A stretch of DNA of 59,650 nucleotides from Candidatus Bathyarchaeota archaeon (GCA_003141855.1 PLNS01000027.1:160473-220122), one strand, 5' to 3'; counted from the stretch's first letter, positions 17,444-27,262 are shown. Made by a program: numbers and translations. Notes: generated by a model not told the origin, from the sequence alone.

Positions 17444-19915
17444 ATGTTTAAGGTGAACCGAATACACCCATCAAAAATTATGGTATTCATGGTATGTTCA
17501 TTGTTAATTATCGCTTACCTTGCTCCGTTCGGAACTATCTCAAATGCTCAGCCAGAAGATGATTGGATAGCCCAGCCCATGCATATTTCTCATCTTGTTA
17601 ATCCTTTAGCGTCTTTTTCAGGTTATACTCCAAGCCAAATAAGAACTGCATATGGTCTACCCACATCAGGAGGCGCCGGAACCACCATCGCAATAATAGA
17701 CGCTTATGACACCCCAAGTATATGGAACGATTTAGGCTACTTTTCCCTCCAATTCAATCTTCCGCTTCCAACAAGCAAAAATTTTGAAGTCGTAAAAATG
17801 GACCCAAACACAGGAACAAACAGCGATTGGGTGGAGGAAACTTGCTTAGATGTTGAGTGGGCCCATGTCATCGCCCCCAATGCAAAAATACTGCTAGTTG
17901 AAGCAGTCACCAACTCTCGAACCAATCTTCTTTCAGCGGTTGATTATGCGAGAAATCGCTCCGACGTTGTAGCTATTTCTATGAGCTGGGGCGGTAATGA
18001 ACCATCTAATCCAAGCAACTACGATTCTAGGCTTACCAGTAGTTATGGAGCAGTTTTCTTTGCATCTTCAGGAGACAACGGCTCAGGAGTAATCTGGCCT
18101 GCCAGTTCAGCAAACGCCATAGCAGTTGGAGGAACAACATTAAACCTAACCTCAGACGGGACAGTAATTTCTGAGACTGGTTGGAACGGAAGCGGAGGTG
18201 GAATAAGCAAATATGAAGCTATTCCTTCCTATCAAACAAGTTATGGAATCAACGAGACTAAACGTGCCGTCCCTGATGTTTCTTACAACGGTAATCCTTC
18301 CACAGGAGTCAAAGTCTACTGCAATTCTCAATGGTTAATAATGGGCGGCACAAGCGCGGGGGCACCTCAATGGGCAGCAATTCACGCTCTCGGATTATCA
18401 GCCACAAACTCTAATCTTTACCAGAAGGCAAAATTAGCATACTCTTCCTACTTCCGTGACATCACATCGGGCTCAAACGGAGACTACAATGCAACCGAAG
18501 GTTACGATTTAGTTACAGGGTTAGGCAGCCCATTAACGTTTAATTTTGGTTCACTAACGGTTACGCCAAATTCAGGTCCACCCGGAGGCTTGATTGCACT
18601 CAGTGGCATTGGCTTCTTGGGCAATTCGGCAAACATTTCATACTTGAACCCATTAAATTCCTCGTGGATTCCGATAATTAACAACTTAGCAACCACAACT
18701 GGAAATTTCAATTACACTTTTAATGCTTTAGACCTGTTGCAAAGCAACCCAGCAGGTGACAATCAACCATTTTCGGACAACATTGTTTTCCGCGCCCAAG
18801 ACAACAGCAACGGACACTCATATAACACAACGGTTCCATACACGGAATGGCGACGAGGCTTAACCCAAGTAGGCAACTTAACCGCCCAAGGATTGTACGG
18901 TAACAACACGGATTTGGCGACGAGCGTTTTTGTTCAAAATGGTGATTTCGTGCCTGTTTTCGGGGAATGGTTTAGCCCGGGCAACGTATCTTTGCTCTGG
19001 GATGGTACAACTGATTTAGGTACGATTTCGACGGATGAGACGGGGTTCTTCAATGCAACCATACAGGCGCCAACCACAACCGCGGGGCAGCACACACTTG
19101 TAATTAGGGATAGTATGTCTGATTTCAGTTTTAACTTGACTCGTTTGCCGACGGTAGCTAATGATTACGCGGATAGATGGCATACGTCAGACTTTACAAT
19201 AAACCTGACACCTGATTATGCTGTGAACGAAACCTTCTACAGACTAAACGGTGCACCAGTTTACAACGTTACCGCTAACGGGCAACCCACTATAACAACG
19301 GAAGGCAGCAGCAATACGCTCGAGTACTGGAGTACATGGGACGTTTATGGAACAGGCCTCAATGACCTTCCGCACGTTACTTTAACTGAAATTAAATTAG
19401 ATAAAACCGCACCAGTCGGTTCGATAATAACAAGCGCAACCACAAGCACAACTACAATTACTCTGGCTTTATCTGCGACCGATGGCACCTCAGGAATCGC
19501 GCAAATGCGTTTCTCAAACGATAACACCGTCTGGTCGGACTGGGAGCCTTATGCATCATCGAAAACTTGGACTCTACAAGGCGGCGACGGCCAAAAAACT
19601 GTAAGTGTCCAATTCAGGGATAATGCAGGTTTAACATCACCATACAGTTGCATAGTCACTCTTGAAACGCCTCAACCTTCGCCAACCGCGACACCCACTC
19701 CAACGCCAAGTCCAACTCCTTCCCAAACCCCATCACCTACTCCGACTGCTTCGCCCTCACCAACCCCAACATCTACGCCAACCTCTTCACCTGACCCCCG
19801 CAACCTACCACACACCGACCCCTCAGTCATGCTTGAAACCCCAGAAATAATCATGATTTTGATTGTGTTGGTAGCACTCGTTTTAGTCGTTGCATTAGTA
19901 AGAAGACGCAAATAA
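17444..19915 (+). CDS. Secreted S53 family (sedolisin-like) peptidase, membrane anchored
   Basis: This 823-residue protein has a signal peptide (VFMVCSLLIIAYLAPFGTISNA, split here as VFMVCSLLIIAYL and APFGTISNA). The catalytic S53 domain spans about 50-370 with E132 and D136 in EETCLD, the oxyanion Asp D211 in SSGDNGSG and the nucleophile S304 in GGTSAGAPQWAA; a calcium-binding end is visible around GYDLVTGLGSP. No long activation prodomain precedes it. Then come beta-rich Ig-like regions (380-735), a Pro/Thr/Ser linker (about 740-790) and a C-terminal transmembrane segment with RRRK. Sedolisins act at acid pH. It is likely displayed outside the membrane to degrade proteins. Confidence 0.9.
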   Translation: MFKVNRIHPSKIMVFMVCSLLIIAYLAPFGTISNAQPEDDWIAQPMHISHLVNPLASFSGYTPSQIRTAYGLPTSGGAGTTIAIIDAYDTPSIWNDLGYFSLQFNLPLPTSKNFEVVKMDPNTGTNSDWVEETCLDVEWAHVIAPNAKILLVEAVTNSRTNLLSAVDYARNRSDVVAISMSWGGNEPSNPSNYDSRLTSSYGAVFFASSGDNGSGVIWPASSANAIAVGGTTLNLTSDGTVISETGWNGSGGGISKYEAIPSYQTSYGINETKRAVPDVSYNGNPSTGVKVYCNSQWLIMGGTSAGAPQWAAIHALGLSATNSNLYQKAKLAYSSYFRDITSGSNGDYNATEGYDLVTGLGSPLTFNFGSLTVTPNSGPPGGLIALSGIGFLGNSANISYLNPLNSSWIPIINNLATTTGNFNYTFNALDLLQSNPAGDNQPFSDNIVFRAQDNSNGHSYNTTVPYTEWRRGLTQVGNLTAQGLYGNNTDLATSVFVQNGDFVPVFGEWFSPGNVSLLWDGTTDLGTISTDETGFFNATIQAPTTTAGQHTLVIRDSMSDFSFNLTRLPTVANDYADRWHTSDFTINLTPDYAVNETFYRLNGAPVYNVTANGQPTITTEGSSNTLEYWSTWDVYGTGLNDLPHVTLTEIKLDKTAPVGSIITSATTSTTTITLALSATDGTSGIAQMRFSNDNTVWSDWEPYASSKTWTLQGGDGQKTVSVQFRDNAGLTSPYSCIVTLETPQPSPTATPTPTPSPTPSQTPSPTPTASPSPTPTSTPTSSPDPRNLPHTDPSVMLETPEIIMILIVLVALVLVVALVRRRK

Positions 19916-20033
19916 CCTACTTGCGAGTCTTTTATGCAGAATGGTTTAGAGGAAAACTTCAAACTTTTTTGATGCTATTTTTAAAACTTTAAAGAAAAAA
20001 ATATAAAAATCAAAGAAAACGCAGATTGCCTGT

Positions 20034-21737
20034 CTATGCTTCCAGAGTGGGCTCAATTGCTGTTTTGGTTTCTAAGCGTCCATTCTCGGCGCAAGTGGTT
20101 TTTTTGCCCCTTAACCCTGAAAACGCGGCTGCTAAGAAGCACAAGATTGCGGCAATTATGAAGGCTGTTGTCAACGCTGACATGAAGGGCGCGGCTATGG
20201 CGTTGGGGAAGAAGGTTTGGCTTTCCAGAATGCTTAAGGTGCTCTGAGGCAACCCTGCAGCTATTGGACCCATACCATGCAACATTGTTCCTATGGGATT
20301 GTATCCTAGGAAAGCACCGAAGAGCGCCCCTGAAGCAGGCGTATGACTAAATGCTGATGCAATCTGCGGTGGAGCACCTGTGCTAGCTACTGCCGTTGTA
20401 AGTGCACCTGGCAAAGTAGTGTTTAGTGAAATGATGATTATGGCGAAGAAGATGGCTTGACTTATGGTTTGCCCGCAATTCTGCAAGGTTGAGCGCATCC
20501 CTGAAGCTGCACCTCTGTGTTCGGCTGGGCAAGAATTCATAACTGACGCCATGTTGGGTGACATGAAAATGCCGTTACCAATGCCCAGAAATAGGAGTAT
20601 TAACGCAAAGGGCAAGTATTCAAAGTTCACAGGCAACAAAGTGAAAACTAGAAACGCTATGCCTGTGATTACCATGCCAGCGGTCGCCAGTACTCTTGCG
20701 CCATGTTTGTCAGATAACCAACCGCTCAATGGGCCAGTAAGTGCTATGCCTATTGACATTGGAAGCATGAAAATGCCAGCCCAGAACGGTGTTGAGTCGT
20801 AGCTGTAACCGTGAAGGGGAAGCCATATGCCTTGTAAAAGTACCACGAGCATGACCATTACTCCGCCTCTTGAGATTGAACTTAGGAAGGTGGCGATGTT
20901 TGCTGTGGCGAACGTTCTGTTTTTGAAGAGGTCAAGGTTGAACAATGGGTCTTTCACGCGTTTTTCGATGAATGGAAACGCAAAGAGCAAGGCGGCTCCT
21001 GAAAGAAGTGATGCTACTACCCACGGGTTGCCCCAGCCCATTGGAGATGTTCCATAAGGCGTTAACCCATAAGTGATGCCTATCAGAATCAGCGTTAAGC
21101 CTGCGCCGAAGCTTATGTTTCCCCAATAATCCATCTTCTGTTTGCGTTTTGCAACGTGTTGCTCTTTAAGTTTCCAATATGACCATGCGGTTCCTATGAT
21201 TCCGACGGGAACGCTGACCAAAAAGACCAGCCGCCAATCGTAAACTGCTAAAACTCCGCCTAAAACTAAGCCGATTAGTGAGCCTGCGAGGAAAGCTAAT
21301 TGGTTGATGCCTAATGCTTTTCCGCGTTCGTTTTCTGGGAAGGCGTCGGTTATGATTGCTCCGCTGTTGGAGAAGAGGAAGGCGGCGCCGACTCCTTGAA
21401 CTATTCTGAAGGCTATTAGCTCTATGGCTCCAGCGTCGCCTGTGTTTGGGGTTAAGAATAGCAGGATTGAGCCGACTGTGAATATGGCAAAGCCAAGGTT
21501 GTAGAGTTTTACTCTGCCGTAAATGTCGGATAATCTGCCAAAAGTTACTAGTAGGGTTGCGGTTACGATGCTGTAACCGAACATGATCCAGAGCAGGTAC
21601 TGGAAGGATGTGAATGGGTCAATGTTTATGCCTCTAAAAATCGAGGGCATGGCAATTAACACTATGGTCATGTCGATTGAAGCCATGAGCATGCCAATGG
21701 TTGTGTTGGAGAGCGCGACCCATTTGTATTGAACCAT
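20034..21737 (-). CDS. MFS multidrug transporter, DHA2 (EmrB/QacA) type
   Basis: This 567-residue membrane protein has about fourteen hydrophobic segments. The MFS motif A appears as [12 protein letters not shown] in the first half, and [17 protein letters not shown] in the second. The N terminus has [20 protein letters not shown], typical of the 14-helix drug:proton antiporters. The fifth-helix antiporter motif is [19 protein letters not shown]. It would export drugs or metabolites, but the substrate cannot be read from sequence. It stands alone on the minus strand. Its C-terminal tail (after [14 protein letters not shown]) is short and cytoplasmic. Confidence 0.9.
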   Translation of the reverse strand: MVQYKWVALSNTTIGMLMASIDMTIVLIAMPSIFRGINIDPFTSFQYLLWIMFGYSIVTATLLVTFGRLSDIYGRVKLYNLGFAIFTVGSILLFLTPNTGDAGAIELIAFRIVQGVGAAFLFSNSGAIITDAFPENERGKALGINQLAFLAGSLIGLVLGGVLAVYDWRLVFLVSVPVGIIGTAWSYWKLKEQHVAKRKQKMDYWGNISFGAGLTLILIGITYGLTPYGTSPMGWGNPWVVASLLSGAALLFAFPFIEKRVKDPLFNLDLFKNRTFATANIATFLSSISRGGVMVMLVVLLQGIWLPLHGYSYDSTPFWAGIFMLPMSIGIALTGPLSGWLSDKHGARVLATAGMVITGIAFLVFTLLPVNFEYLPFALILLFLGIGNGIFMSPNMASVMNSCPAEHRGAASGMRSTLQNCGQTISQAIFFAIIIISLNTTLPGALTTAVASTGAPPQIASAFSHTPASGALFGAFLGYNPIGTMLHGMGPIAAGLPQSTLSILESQTFFPNAIAAPFMSALTTAFIIAAILCFLAAAFSGLRGKKTTCAENGRLETKTAIEPTLEA

Positions 21738-21783
21738 AAATTAGGACCAGACAGATATTTTCGGAGCTAAAAGATTTATGGGT

Positions 21784-21885
21784 TATAAAAGGTTTGTTGG
21801 TGGTTCCATGCTTTTACTTGATTTATTGGGTGCTAAGCGCTTCAACATTGGTGAGGATTTAAGGAAAGCGATACTAAATACTTGA
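21784..21885 (+). CDS. Possible leaderless micro-ORF, 25 residues, with TATA box
   Basis: TTATAAAA at 21783-21790 is followed 21 bases later by an ATG at 21808 that opens a 25-codon frame ending TGA at 21883-21885. The product MLLLDLLGAKRFNIGEDL then RKAILNT would form an amphipathic helix with a charged C-terminal half. Spacing from TATA to ATG matches a leaderless archaeal transcript. It may be a small protein or the N-terminal stub of a lost larger gene. Nothing in the family space comes to mind with certainty. Coordinates include the TATA element. Confidence 0.33.
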   Translation, partial: YKRFVGGSMLLLDLLGAKRFNIGEDLRKAILNT

Positions 21886-21913
21886 CAATGGAAATTTCCG
21901 CTGCTTGATTCTG

Positions 21914-22705
21914 TTAAACAGGATTTTCCTGAGAGTCTTTAGACTGCAATAGCTTCTTCAATGTCTTGTGGCATTTGCTGCATTCAAACATCGAGCTGCC
22001 GCATGAGGGACAGAACACTTCTTGTTTTAGCATTCGCTCCAAAAGCGCAAGCAGTTCGGCTTTATTCTGTACCTCGCGTGGGGACTCTTGCTGTGCAAGG
22101 AGGTCGTTGGCTTCTTTTTGTGGTTGCGGATTTTCGCTGGATACGATTTCTTGGTAAACTTTGGAGATGCTGGTTTTTCCGTCCCGCAGCTTCTGCTTAT
22201 CGTCTTCGCTTGCTTTTTCCATTATTTTCTTGCCTCGCTCGAAGGTTCGTGTTGAAACACCTGCTTTTTTAGCCACTGCATCGGTTGCTTTCGCCCTAGG
22301 CTCTGGCTCAACGTCGTCTGACGCTAACCCTAACTGCATGTCTCGCCCGTTTTTGCCGCCTTTCGATTGCCGCTTCTTCGCAAGTGCTTTCTCAATCTCA
22401 AGCAGTGGTACCGCTAATTCTACCAGCTGGAAGTTGTTTAGGTGGCGGCGTCTTAGGTTTGCTTCTATGACGAATTTTTTTTCCAGCAGTTTGTCGTCGA
22501 ATTTTCGCACTTCAAAATCTGGTTCAATATCGAGCTCGATGCAGGCGCGGAAGCGGTGGTGCCCATCTAAAACCTCCAAGTCCTCGTTTACGATTATTGG
22601 GTAGTGTTGTCCCTCGGTTTGGATTGAGGTTTTGAGTTCAGCGAATTCTTCTTCGGACATTTTTGGCAGGAGTTTGTTGTATTCTGGGTTTAAGCGTAAG
22701 CTCAT
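21914..22705 (-). CDS. ParB-like nuclease-domain protein with C-terminal zinc ribbon
   Basis: This 263-residue protein has an N-terminal ParB/Srx domain: the family signature is YPIIVNEDLEVLDGHHRFRAC (split as YPIIVNEDLEVLDG, HHRFRAC), about residues 35-56. A helical middle part contains AVAKKAGVSTRTFERGKKIM, a helix-turn-helix-like segment typical of ParB. The C terminus adds a small zinc ribbon CPSCGSSMFECSKCH. No ParA gene is adjacent. In archaea such stand-alone ParB-like proteins may act as DNA-binding regulators or belong to mobile elements. A polar linker rich in Q and E separates the HTH from the ribbon. Confidence 0.75.
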   Translation of the reverse strand: MSLRLNPEYNKLLPKMSEEEFAELKTSIQTEGQHYPIIVNEDLEVLDGHHRFRACIELDIEPDFEVRKFDDKLLEKKFVIEANLRRRHLNNFQLVELAVPLLEIEKALAKKRQSKGGKNGRDMQLGLASDDVEPEPRAKATDAVAKKAGVSTRTFERGKKIMEKASEDDKQKLRDGKTSISKVYQEIVSSENPQPQKEANDLLAQQESPREVQNKAELLALLERMLKQEVFCPSCGSSMFECSKCHKTLKKLLQSKDSQENPV

Positions 22706-23586
22706 GAGTACCGCCTTCTTCTTTGTTTGTAATATTATTTAAGTTGAAGGGTTCCAAGCGCTTTCAGGGGGCATTTTATTTAGTGCTCAGCCTTGCAATG
22801 TTGGCTTCACTGTGCAGTCACATATTCTTTTATTTTTACTTTGGGTTTATTTGGTATGCGTATGAAACCCGCGCAACATCGTTTGGCGGACCAGCAGTTA
22901 ACCAAAATGCGGTTGGATCTCTCTCCTCTCTCTTCCCCAATTTTTTAGTTCCGCATCAGGTTAACGACGGCTGCTCCGTCAAACTCTACTTTTCGGCGAA
23001 CTAAAGCAAAGTATTAATCATCATTTATTTCTTTAATGCCAACCGCTTCTGTTGAAATCAGAAAATAGCAGAATCAGTAAACCACAAAAGTTTTGTTCTT
23101 TGGAGCTTAACTGGAATAATTTTACGTTGATACGGAAACATTTACCCAAACCCGCACCTTGACTTTGCCGATTTAACAAAACAGTTTTGGTAAAGCGCCT
23201 AAAATGAGGATTGACGGATCAGTCAGCTTCAGCAAAGCGCGAGTGGAAAATGAGATCTTCCATTTGGAAGGGTGTTCGCGCTTCTTTTTAGCATTGACCC
23301 GCCAATCTTTTAGTAGGCAATCTTTTGAGGGGTTAAACTAAGAGTAATTGTTTAGGTTTAAATGAATATGTGACTACACAACGTTACAACAACGAACCTG
23401 AGAATTAATTTTAGGGAAGAGAAATGGAGAGTCCTTTGCCATCTTGAAAAAGTAATGATTAAACTCCTTAAGCTGAGAACCACAAGTATTATTAGAAAGC
23501 GTGCAACTAAATTCTAAATTAGTGATAAATTAAAATCTCATCATTGCGAGAAAAACTCGCATAGTGCGATTAACATAATCAAATAA
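22706..23586. other. Long intergenic region with a terminator-like compound hairpin
   Basis: About 880 bases between the ParB-like gene and dnaG. The only strong structure is AAGCGCGA (23235-23242) pairing with TCGCGCTT (23276-23283), enclosing a second hairpin CTTCC/GGAAG (23257-23261 and 23266-23270), followed by CTTCTTTTT. It resembles a terminator or the 3' part of a small RNA on the plus strand. A hydrophobic frame at 22723-23004 exists but looks spurious. An AT-rich stretch near 23524-23537 (ATAAATTAAAAT) may be the dnaG promoter. Confidence 0.4.
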
Positions 23587-23640
23587 AATATAACTTACAA
23601 TAGGAAGTGCATACTTACGGGAACATCCCAAACATTTACG

Positions 23641-24789
23641 ATAAAGTACGTTGTACACGCTAGATTTGAAATTGAAGGTGTAGTTGAAAAACCCGACGTT
23701 ATCGGCGCAGTTTTCGGTCAAACAGAAGGACTTTTCGGCCCCGAACTTGACCTACGAGAACTCCAAAAAACAGGGCGCATCGGCAGAATCGAAATCGACT
23801 TACACTCCAAAAACGACCGAACCACAGGTTCCATAACCATCCCAACCAGCTTAGACCGCGTTTCTACAGCCCTCATCGCAGCAAGCGTCGAGAGCATAAA
23901 CCGCGTTGGACCCTGCTCAGCTAAAGTTAGCCTAGACAAAATCGAGGACATCCGCGAAGCACGACGAAAAATAATCATCGACCGAGCCAAAGAAATCCTC
24001 CACAGATGGAACATCGAATCCATGCCCAGCGTAGATGAAGTTTACAAAGAAATCTCTGACACCATGAAAGTGGGCAAAGTAGAAAAGTACGGACCTGAAG
24101 ACTTGCCAGCTGGACCAGGACTGGAAAGCGCTAAAGAAATCATCGTTGTTGAAGGTCGCGCCGACATCATTAATTTGATGCGTTGCGGTATCTTTAACAC
24201 TGTCGCCCTCGAAGGCGCAAAAGTTCCTGACTCGATAAAGAAGATTACAAAAGAAAAATCAGCCACTGCATTGCTTGATGGCGACCGAGGCGGCGACTTA
24301 ATCTTAAAAGAGCTTTTGCAGGTAACAAACGTAAAGTTTGTTGGTCGTGCTCCAAGAGGCAAAGAAATCGAGGAATGCAACTGCAAAGAAGTCGCCGAAG
24401 CCATAGAAAACAAGTTACCAATAGCTGAAGCTGCAGGCGTAAGCAAGCCAACCCCGGCTCCTAAAAAGGTGCCTGAACGAGTCAAAGTTGAAGTCCCAGA
24501 CACCATAAGTCAAGCGGCAAAAGCGTTGGTTGGTACACTCGAAGCAGTCCTACTCAACGACAAACTCGAATTAATCGAGCGGTTACCAGTAAGCCAGCTT
24601 GCAGAGAAACTCTCGCAGGTAACTGGCGTTGACACAGTGGTTTTCGACGGCATCATCACCCAGAGAATCGTTGACATCTCAGCCGACAAGAGCATAAAAC
24701 GAATCGTTGCCTCACGCATCTCTGAAGCGGTTAAGCCTGCGTTGAACGTTGAATTGATAACGTTCCAAAACGCTATTCCTCCAGCCTAA
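23641..24789 (+). CDS. dnaG: Archaeal DnaG primase-like protein (no canonical start codon)
   Basis: The frame encodes about 383 residues. The N-terminal archaeal DnaG region reads KYVVHARFEIEGVVEKPDV, GAVFGQTEGLFGPELDLREL and GRIGRIEIDLHSKN. The central Toprim domain shows IIVVEGRADIINLMRCG (catalytic Glu) and ALLDGDRGGDLI (DxD). In archaea DnaG acts mainly with the exosome as an RNA-binding subunit, and possibly as a primase. The frame is open from 23587, but no ATG, GTG or TTG occurs between that point and the first conserved residues; the first ATG (24022) would delete about 125 conserved residues. I place the start at ATA 23641 by alignment; ATA 23611, preceded by AGGAAG, is another option. 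A GTG at 23607 is in another frame, so a one-base indel is also possible. The gene overlaps polB by four bases, tail to tail. Confidence 0.88.
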   Translation: MKYVVHARFEIEGVVEKPDVIGAVFGQTEGLFGPELDLRELQKTGRIGRIEIDLHSKNDRTTGSITIPTSLDRVSTALIAASVESINRVGPCSAKVSLDKIEDIREARRKIIIDRAKEILHRWNIESMPSVDEVYKEISDTMKVGKVEKYGPEDLPAGPGLESAKEIIVVEGRADIINLMRCGIFNTVALEGAKVPDSIKKITKEKSATALLDGDRGGDLILKELLQVTNVKFVGRAPRGKEIEECNCKEVAEAIENKLPIAEAAGVSKPTPAPKKVPERVKVEVPDTISQAAKALVGTLEAVLLNDKLELIERLPVSQLAEKLSQVTGVDTVVFDGIITQRIVDISADKSIKRIVASRISEAVKPALNVELITFQNAIPPA

Positions 24790-27173
24790 ACATAATCCAT
24801 TAGGCTTCTAATTTCTTCTGTTTCTTTTGTCTCTTTTAGCAGTTCAGCCTCGGTTACGTCGAAAAACACAAGGATTCTCGTTGCTGCAGGCAGCACCTGA
24901 TTGGTTACGTAGTAATCGACGTCTACTTCATCGTATTTTACGAAAACGTAAGGTTTCACTCGGTTGTACAAGCGCCCTTTTCCTTCAAGGATTATGTAGC
25001 CTACTTTGTCGCCGCCAGTTAAACGCCAGCCTTTTTCCTTGAGCATTTTTGCCGCCTCCACATGCGGTGCTCTGATGGCGTAATCCTCAGGAGCTTTTGT
25101 GAGGGTTTTCCAAATAATGAGGTCATGCAAAGGAACTTTTCTATGTTTTAAGTCAGCAATAACGGAACGCACGTACTCGATTGCTTTCTTAGGAGACTGC
25201 TCGTTGAGGATTATTTCGAGAACGTGCTCTTGCACTTTTTTGGCAACTTCTGCCCAGTCACCGCGGATAACTTCCAAGCCCACGATGTCGAGGCTGCCGT
25301 CCTGCCGTAAGCCCGCATAGCGTTTTTTGGCTTCCGTGAAGAAAATGCGCTTGTAAACTTCGCCGACTTCCACGTCTAACTTTAGTTCGTGCTTGATTTC
25401 TTCTTCCAACTTCGGAACCTTGGTTTCATCGTAATTTATGAACAGGCTGTCAGTGTCCCCGTAAACCACCACTATTCCAGCCCGCTCAGCCATCTGCGTA
25501 GACGTCAAAATTATGTGCCTACCCCAAGCTGAAGCTGCTTCAGCGACGGGTTTAATATACCATCTTGCGCCCACCCAGCCAGCATAGCCGTAAGCAGCGT
25601 TTGTTATGATTTTGACTGCTTTTTGGCGTGCATCCAGAACGTGGTATTCGACGGTTTTGGGGTTGAGGGTTTTCATTTTTTGGCGTATGGTGTTTCTTAC
25701 GTTGATTAGGTATGTGAGTGCTTCTTTGTAGAATCCTGGTGGGGTTTTGCGGAATTTGTGTTTTACTTCGGGTGCTTCGTAGACGCCGCTTGCTGGTTCT
25801 GGCTCGTCGGGTGCGATGTAGGTGTCTGGTGAGAGGTTGTAGGTTATCATGATGTTGGGGTACATGGACTTGAAGTCTAAAACGGCAATGTTCTCATGCA
25901 AGCCAGGCTTGGGAGAAAGCACAAGCCCGCCAGCGTAAGGCCTGTAAGGTTGCTCGATTCGTTTAGGGATGAGTTCACCGATTTTCTGGGCTTGCTTGAT
26001 AAGGAACCATTCAACGCGGAAGCCCACAGCCGCCGTCATCACGTGGTCCAGGGGTAGGCTTGTTAGGCTGGCAAGTTGCATGGCAAAATCCAAAAGCAAC
26101 ACTGCGGTGCCCTGTACTTTGCAGGCGCTATCCAACCCGAAACGCTTTAAATCGCTGCGTTTTTGCTTGTCATCCCAGTAATCCGCAAACTCAACATCCT
26201 CAACGATGCTCTGCTTGTCTTTCATTACGCCTAAATGGTCCGCAAAATTCCAAAGCGTTTTCACTTTAACCTCGGGGAACACATCCATGAAATCTGCCAA
26301 GTCAATGTTCACGGTGCCTGTGGTTGAAACGTGCCCGTAAACGCTGGTGTGGGGTTCCAAGCGAGCTCTGTCAAAGTCCAGTTTCAATTTTAACTTGTGG
26401 CTCCTGCCCTTGAGGTAAGTCCAATCTACCGTGTTGGCGCCGTAGCTTGCGATGATGTCGGGGTCAAACTGGCAAATGTAATTGATGAATCCTTCGATGA
26501 CGGGTTTGTCGTCTTTGTCGTCGTTTGCTATGAACTGTTTCTCTTCGCCGTTGCTGGCCGCAGTTGAAATGATTAGCACCGGGTTGCGGTCTGGTTTGGG
26601 TGAGCCCTCGCGGCTGTAGCAAATCATTGAGAAACCCAGAACCCTCAACGACGGCACAACCACATTGTCCAGCTGTTTGGGCTGCGCTTTTGCAGCATAA
26701 ACCTTGGATACTCTTACGCCTTCAGTGTTCTCTTCTTCGGTTGCTTCTACCTCATGCCACCCGCAGGGAACCACATTATTGTCGATTAGGTAGCGCATGG
26801 AGGCGCGAATGTCGTCTTCGAGGCAGTCTTTTACTCCTTCGACGCTTCGAAGTTGCTTTGCAAGCTTCCCTGTTTCGGTTGCCACCTTGCAGTAGACTTT
26901 TATTGCTTGCACGGGTTTGCCGAAGAAGCGTCTCTGGGTAACTTCCACCTTCACAATTGACGAGGCGTAAGCGTTCATGATTGCCTCTGCAGTCTTCGAC
27001 GCATCAAACCCTTCAGCCACCACGGCATAGAAGTAAGCAGTAAAGTTGCGGTCAATAACGAGGACCCGATTGCCAGCTGCATCGATGCCCCAAAGCCACA
27101 ACTCAACCGTGCCCTTGTCTTTATCGATTTTAGGGTTAATGTCTAGAAGCCAAAAAGTAACTTTCACAAGCAA
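24786..27173 (-). CDS. polB: Family B DNA polymerase with degenerate 3'-5' exonuclease motifs
   Basis: This 795-residue polymerase has intact synthesis motifs: A with D433 in LDFKSMYPN, B around KIITNAAYGYAGW (about 521-533), and C as YGDTDS (571-576) with D573 and D575. The exonuclease domain is present (about 175-370), but Exo I reads GFSMICYS (180-187) where FDIE is expected, so both acidic residues are replaced (S182, I184). Exo III reads FGLDSA (345-350) instead of YxxxD, losing Tyr and the catalytic Asp (S349). Exo II keeps D250 in NTVDW. Proofreading is therefore probably lost while polymerisation is kept. It ends tail to tail with dnaG. It may be the main or an accessory polymerase; this window cannot tell. 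Confidence 0.93.
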   Translation of the reverse strand: MLVKVTFWLLDINPKIDKDKGTVELWLWGIDAAGNRVLVIDRNFTAYFYAVVAEGFDASKTAEAIMNAYASSIVKVEVTQRRFFGKPVQAIKVYCKVATETGKLAKQLRSVEGVKDCLEDDIRASMRYLIDNNVVPCGWHEVEATEEENTEGVRVSKVYAAKAQPKQLDNVVVPSLRVLGFSMICYSREGSPKPDRNPVLIISTAASNGEEKQFIANDDKDDKPVIEGFINYICQFDPDIIASYGANTVDWTYLKGRSHKLKLKLDFDRARLEPHTSVYGHVSTTGTVNIDLADFMDVFPEVKVKTLWNFADHLGVMKDKQSIVEDVEFADYWDDKQKRSDLKRFGLDSACKVQGTAVLLLDFAMQLASLTSLPLDHVMTAAVGFRVEWFLIKQAQKIGELIPKRIEQPYRPYAGGLVLSPKPGLHENIAVLDFKSMYPNIMITYNLSPDTYIAPDEPEPASGVYEAPEVKHKFRKTPPGFYKEALTYLINVRNTIRQKMKTLNPKTVEYHVLDARQKAVKIITNAAYGYAGWVGARWYIKPVAEAASAWGRHIILTSTQMAERAGIVVVYGDTDSLFINYDETKVPKLEEEIKHELKLDVEVGEVYKRIFFTEAKKRYAGLRQDGSLDIVGLEVIRGDWAEVAKKVQEHVLEIILNEQSPKKAIEYVRSVIADLKHRKVPLHDLIIWKTLTKAPEDYAIRAPHVEAAKMLKEKGWRLTGGDKVGYIILEGKGRLYNRVKPYVFVKYDEVDVDYYVTNQVLPAATRILVFFDVTEAELLKETKETEEIRSLMDYV

Positions 27174-27262
27174 TCGCCATTAAACCATAGAGCAAGAGCC
27201 CCTTTTAAACCGTTTTTCTTAAAAAGCTCCATCTGATGTATGCTGGAAAAATAACGAGTAAC

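Noticed and set aside
22723-23004. A 93-codon hydrophobic frame starting with TTG between the ParB-like gene and dnaG
   Set aside because: It has no RBS, its composition shifts from hydrophobic to random, and it resembles nothing; more likely non-coding.
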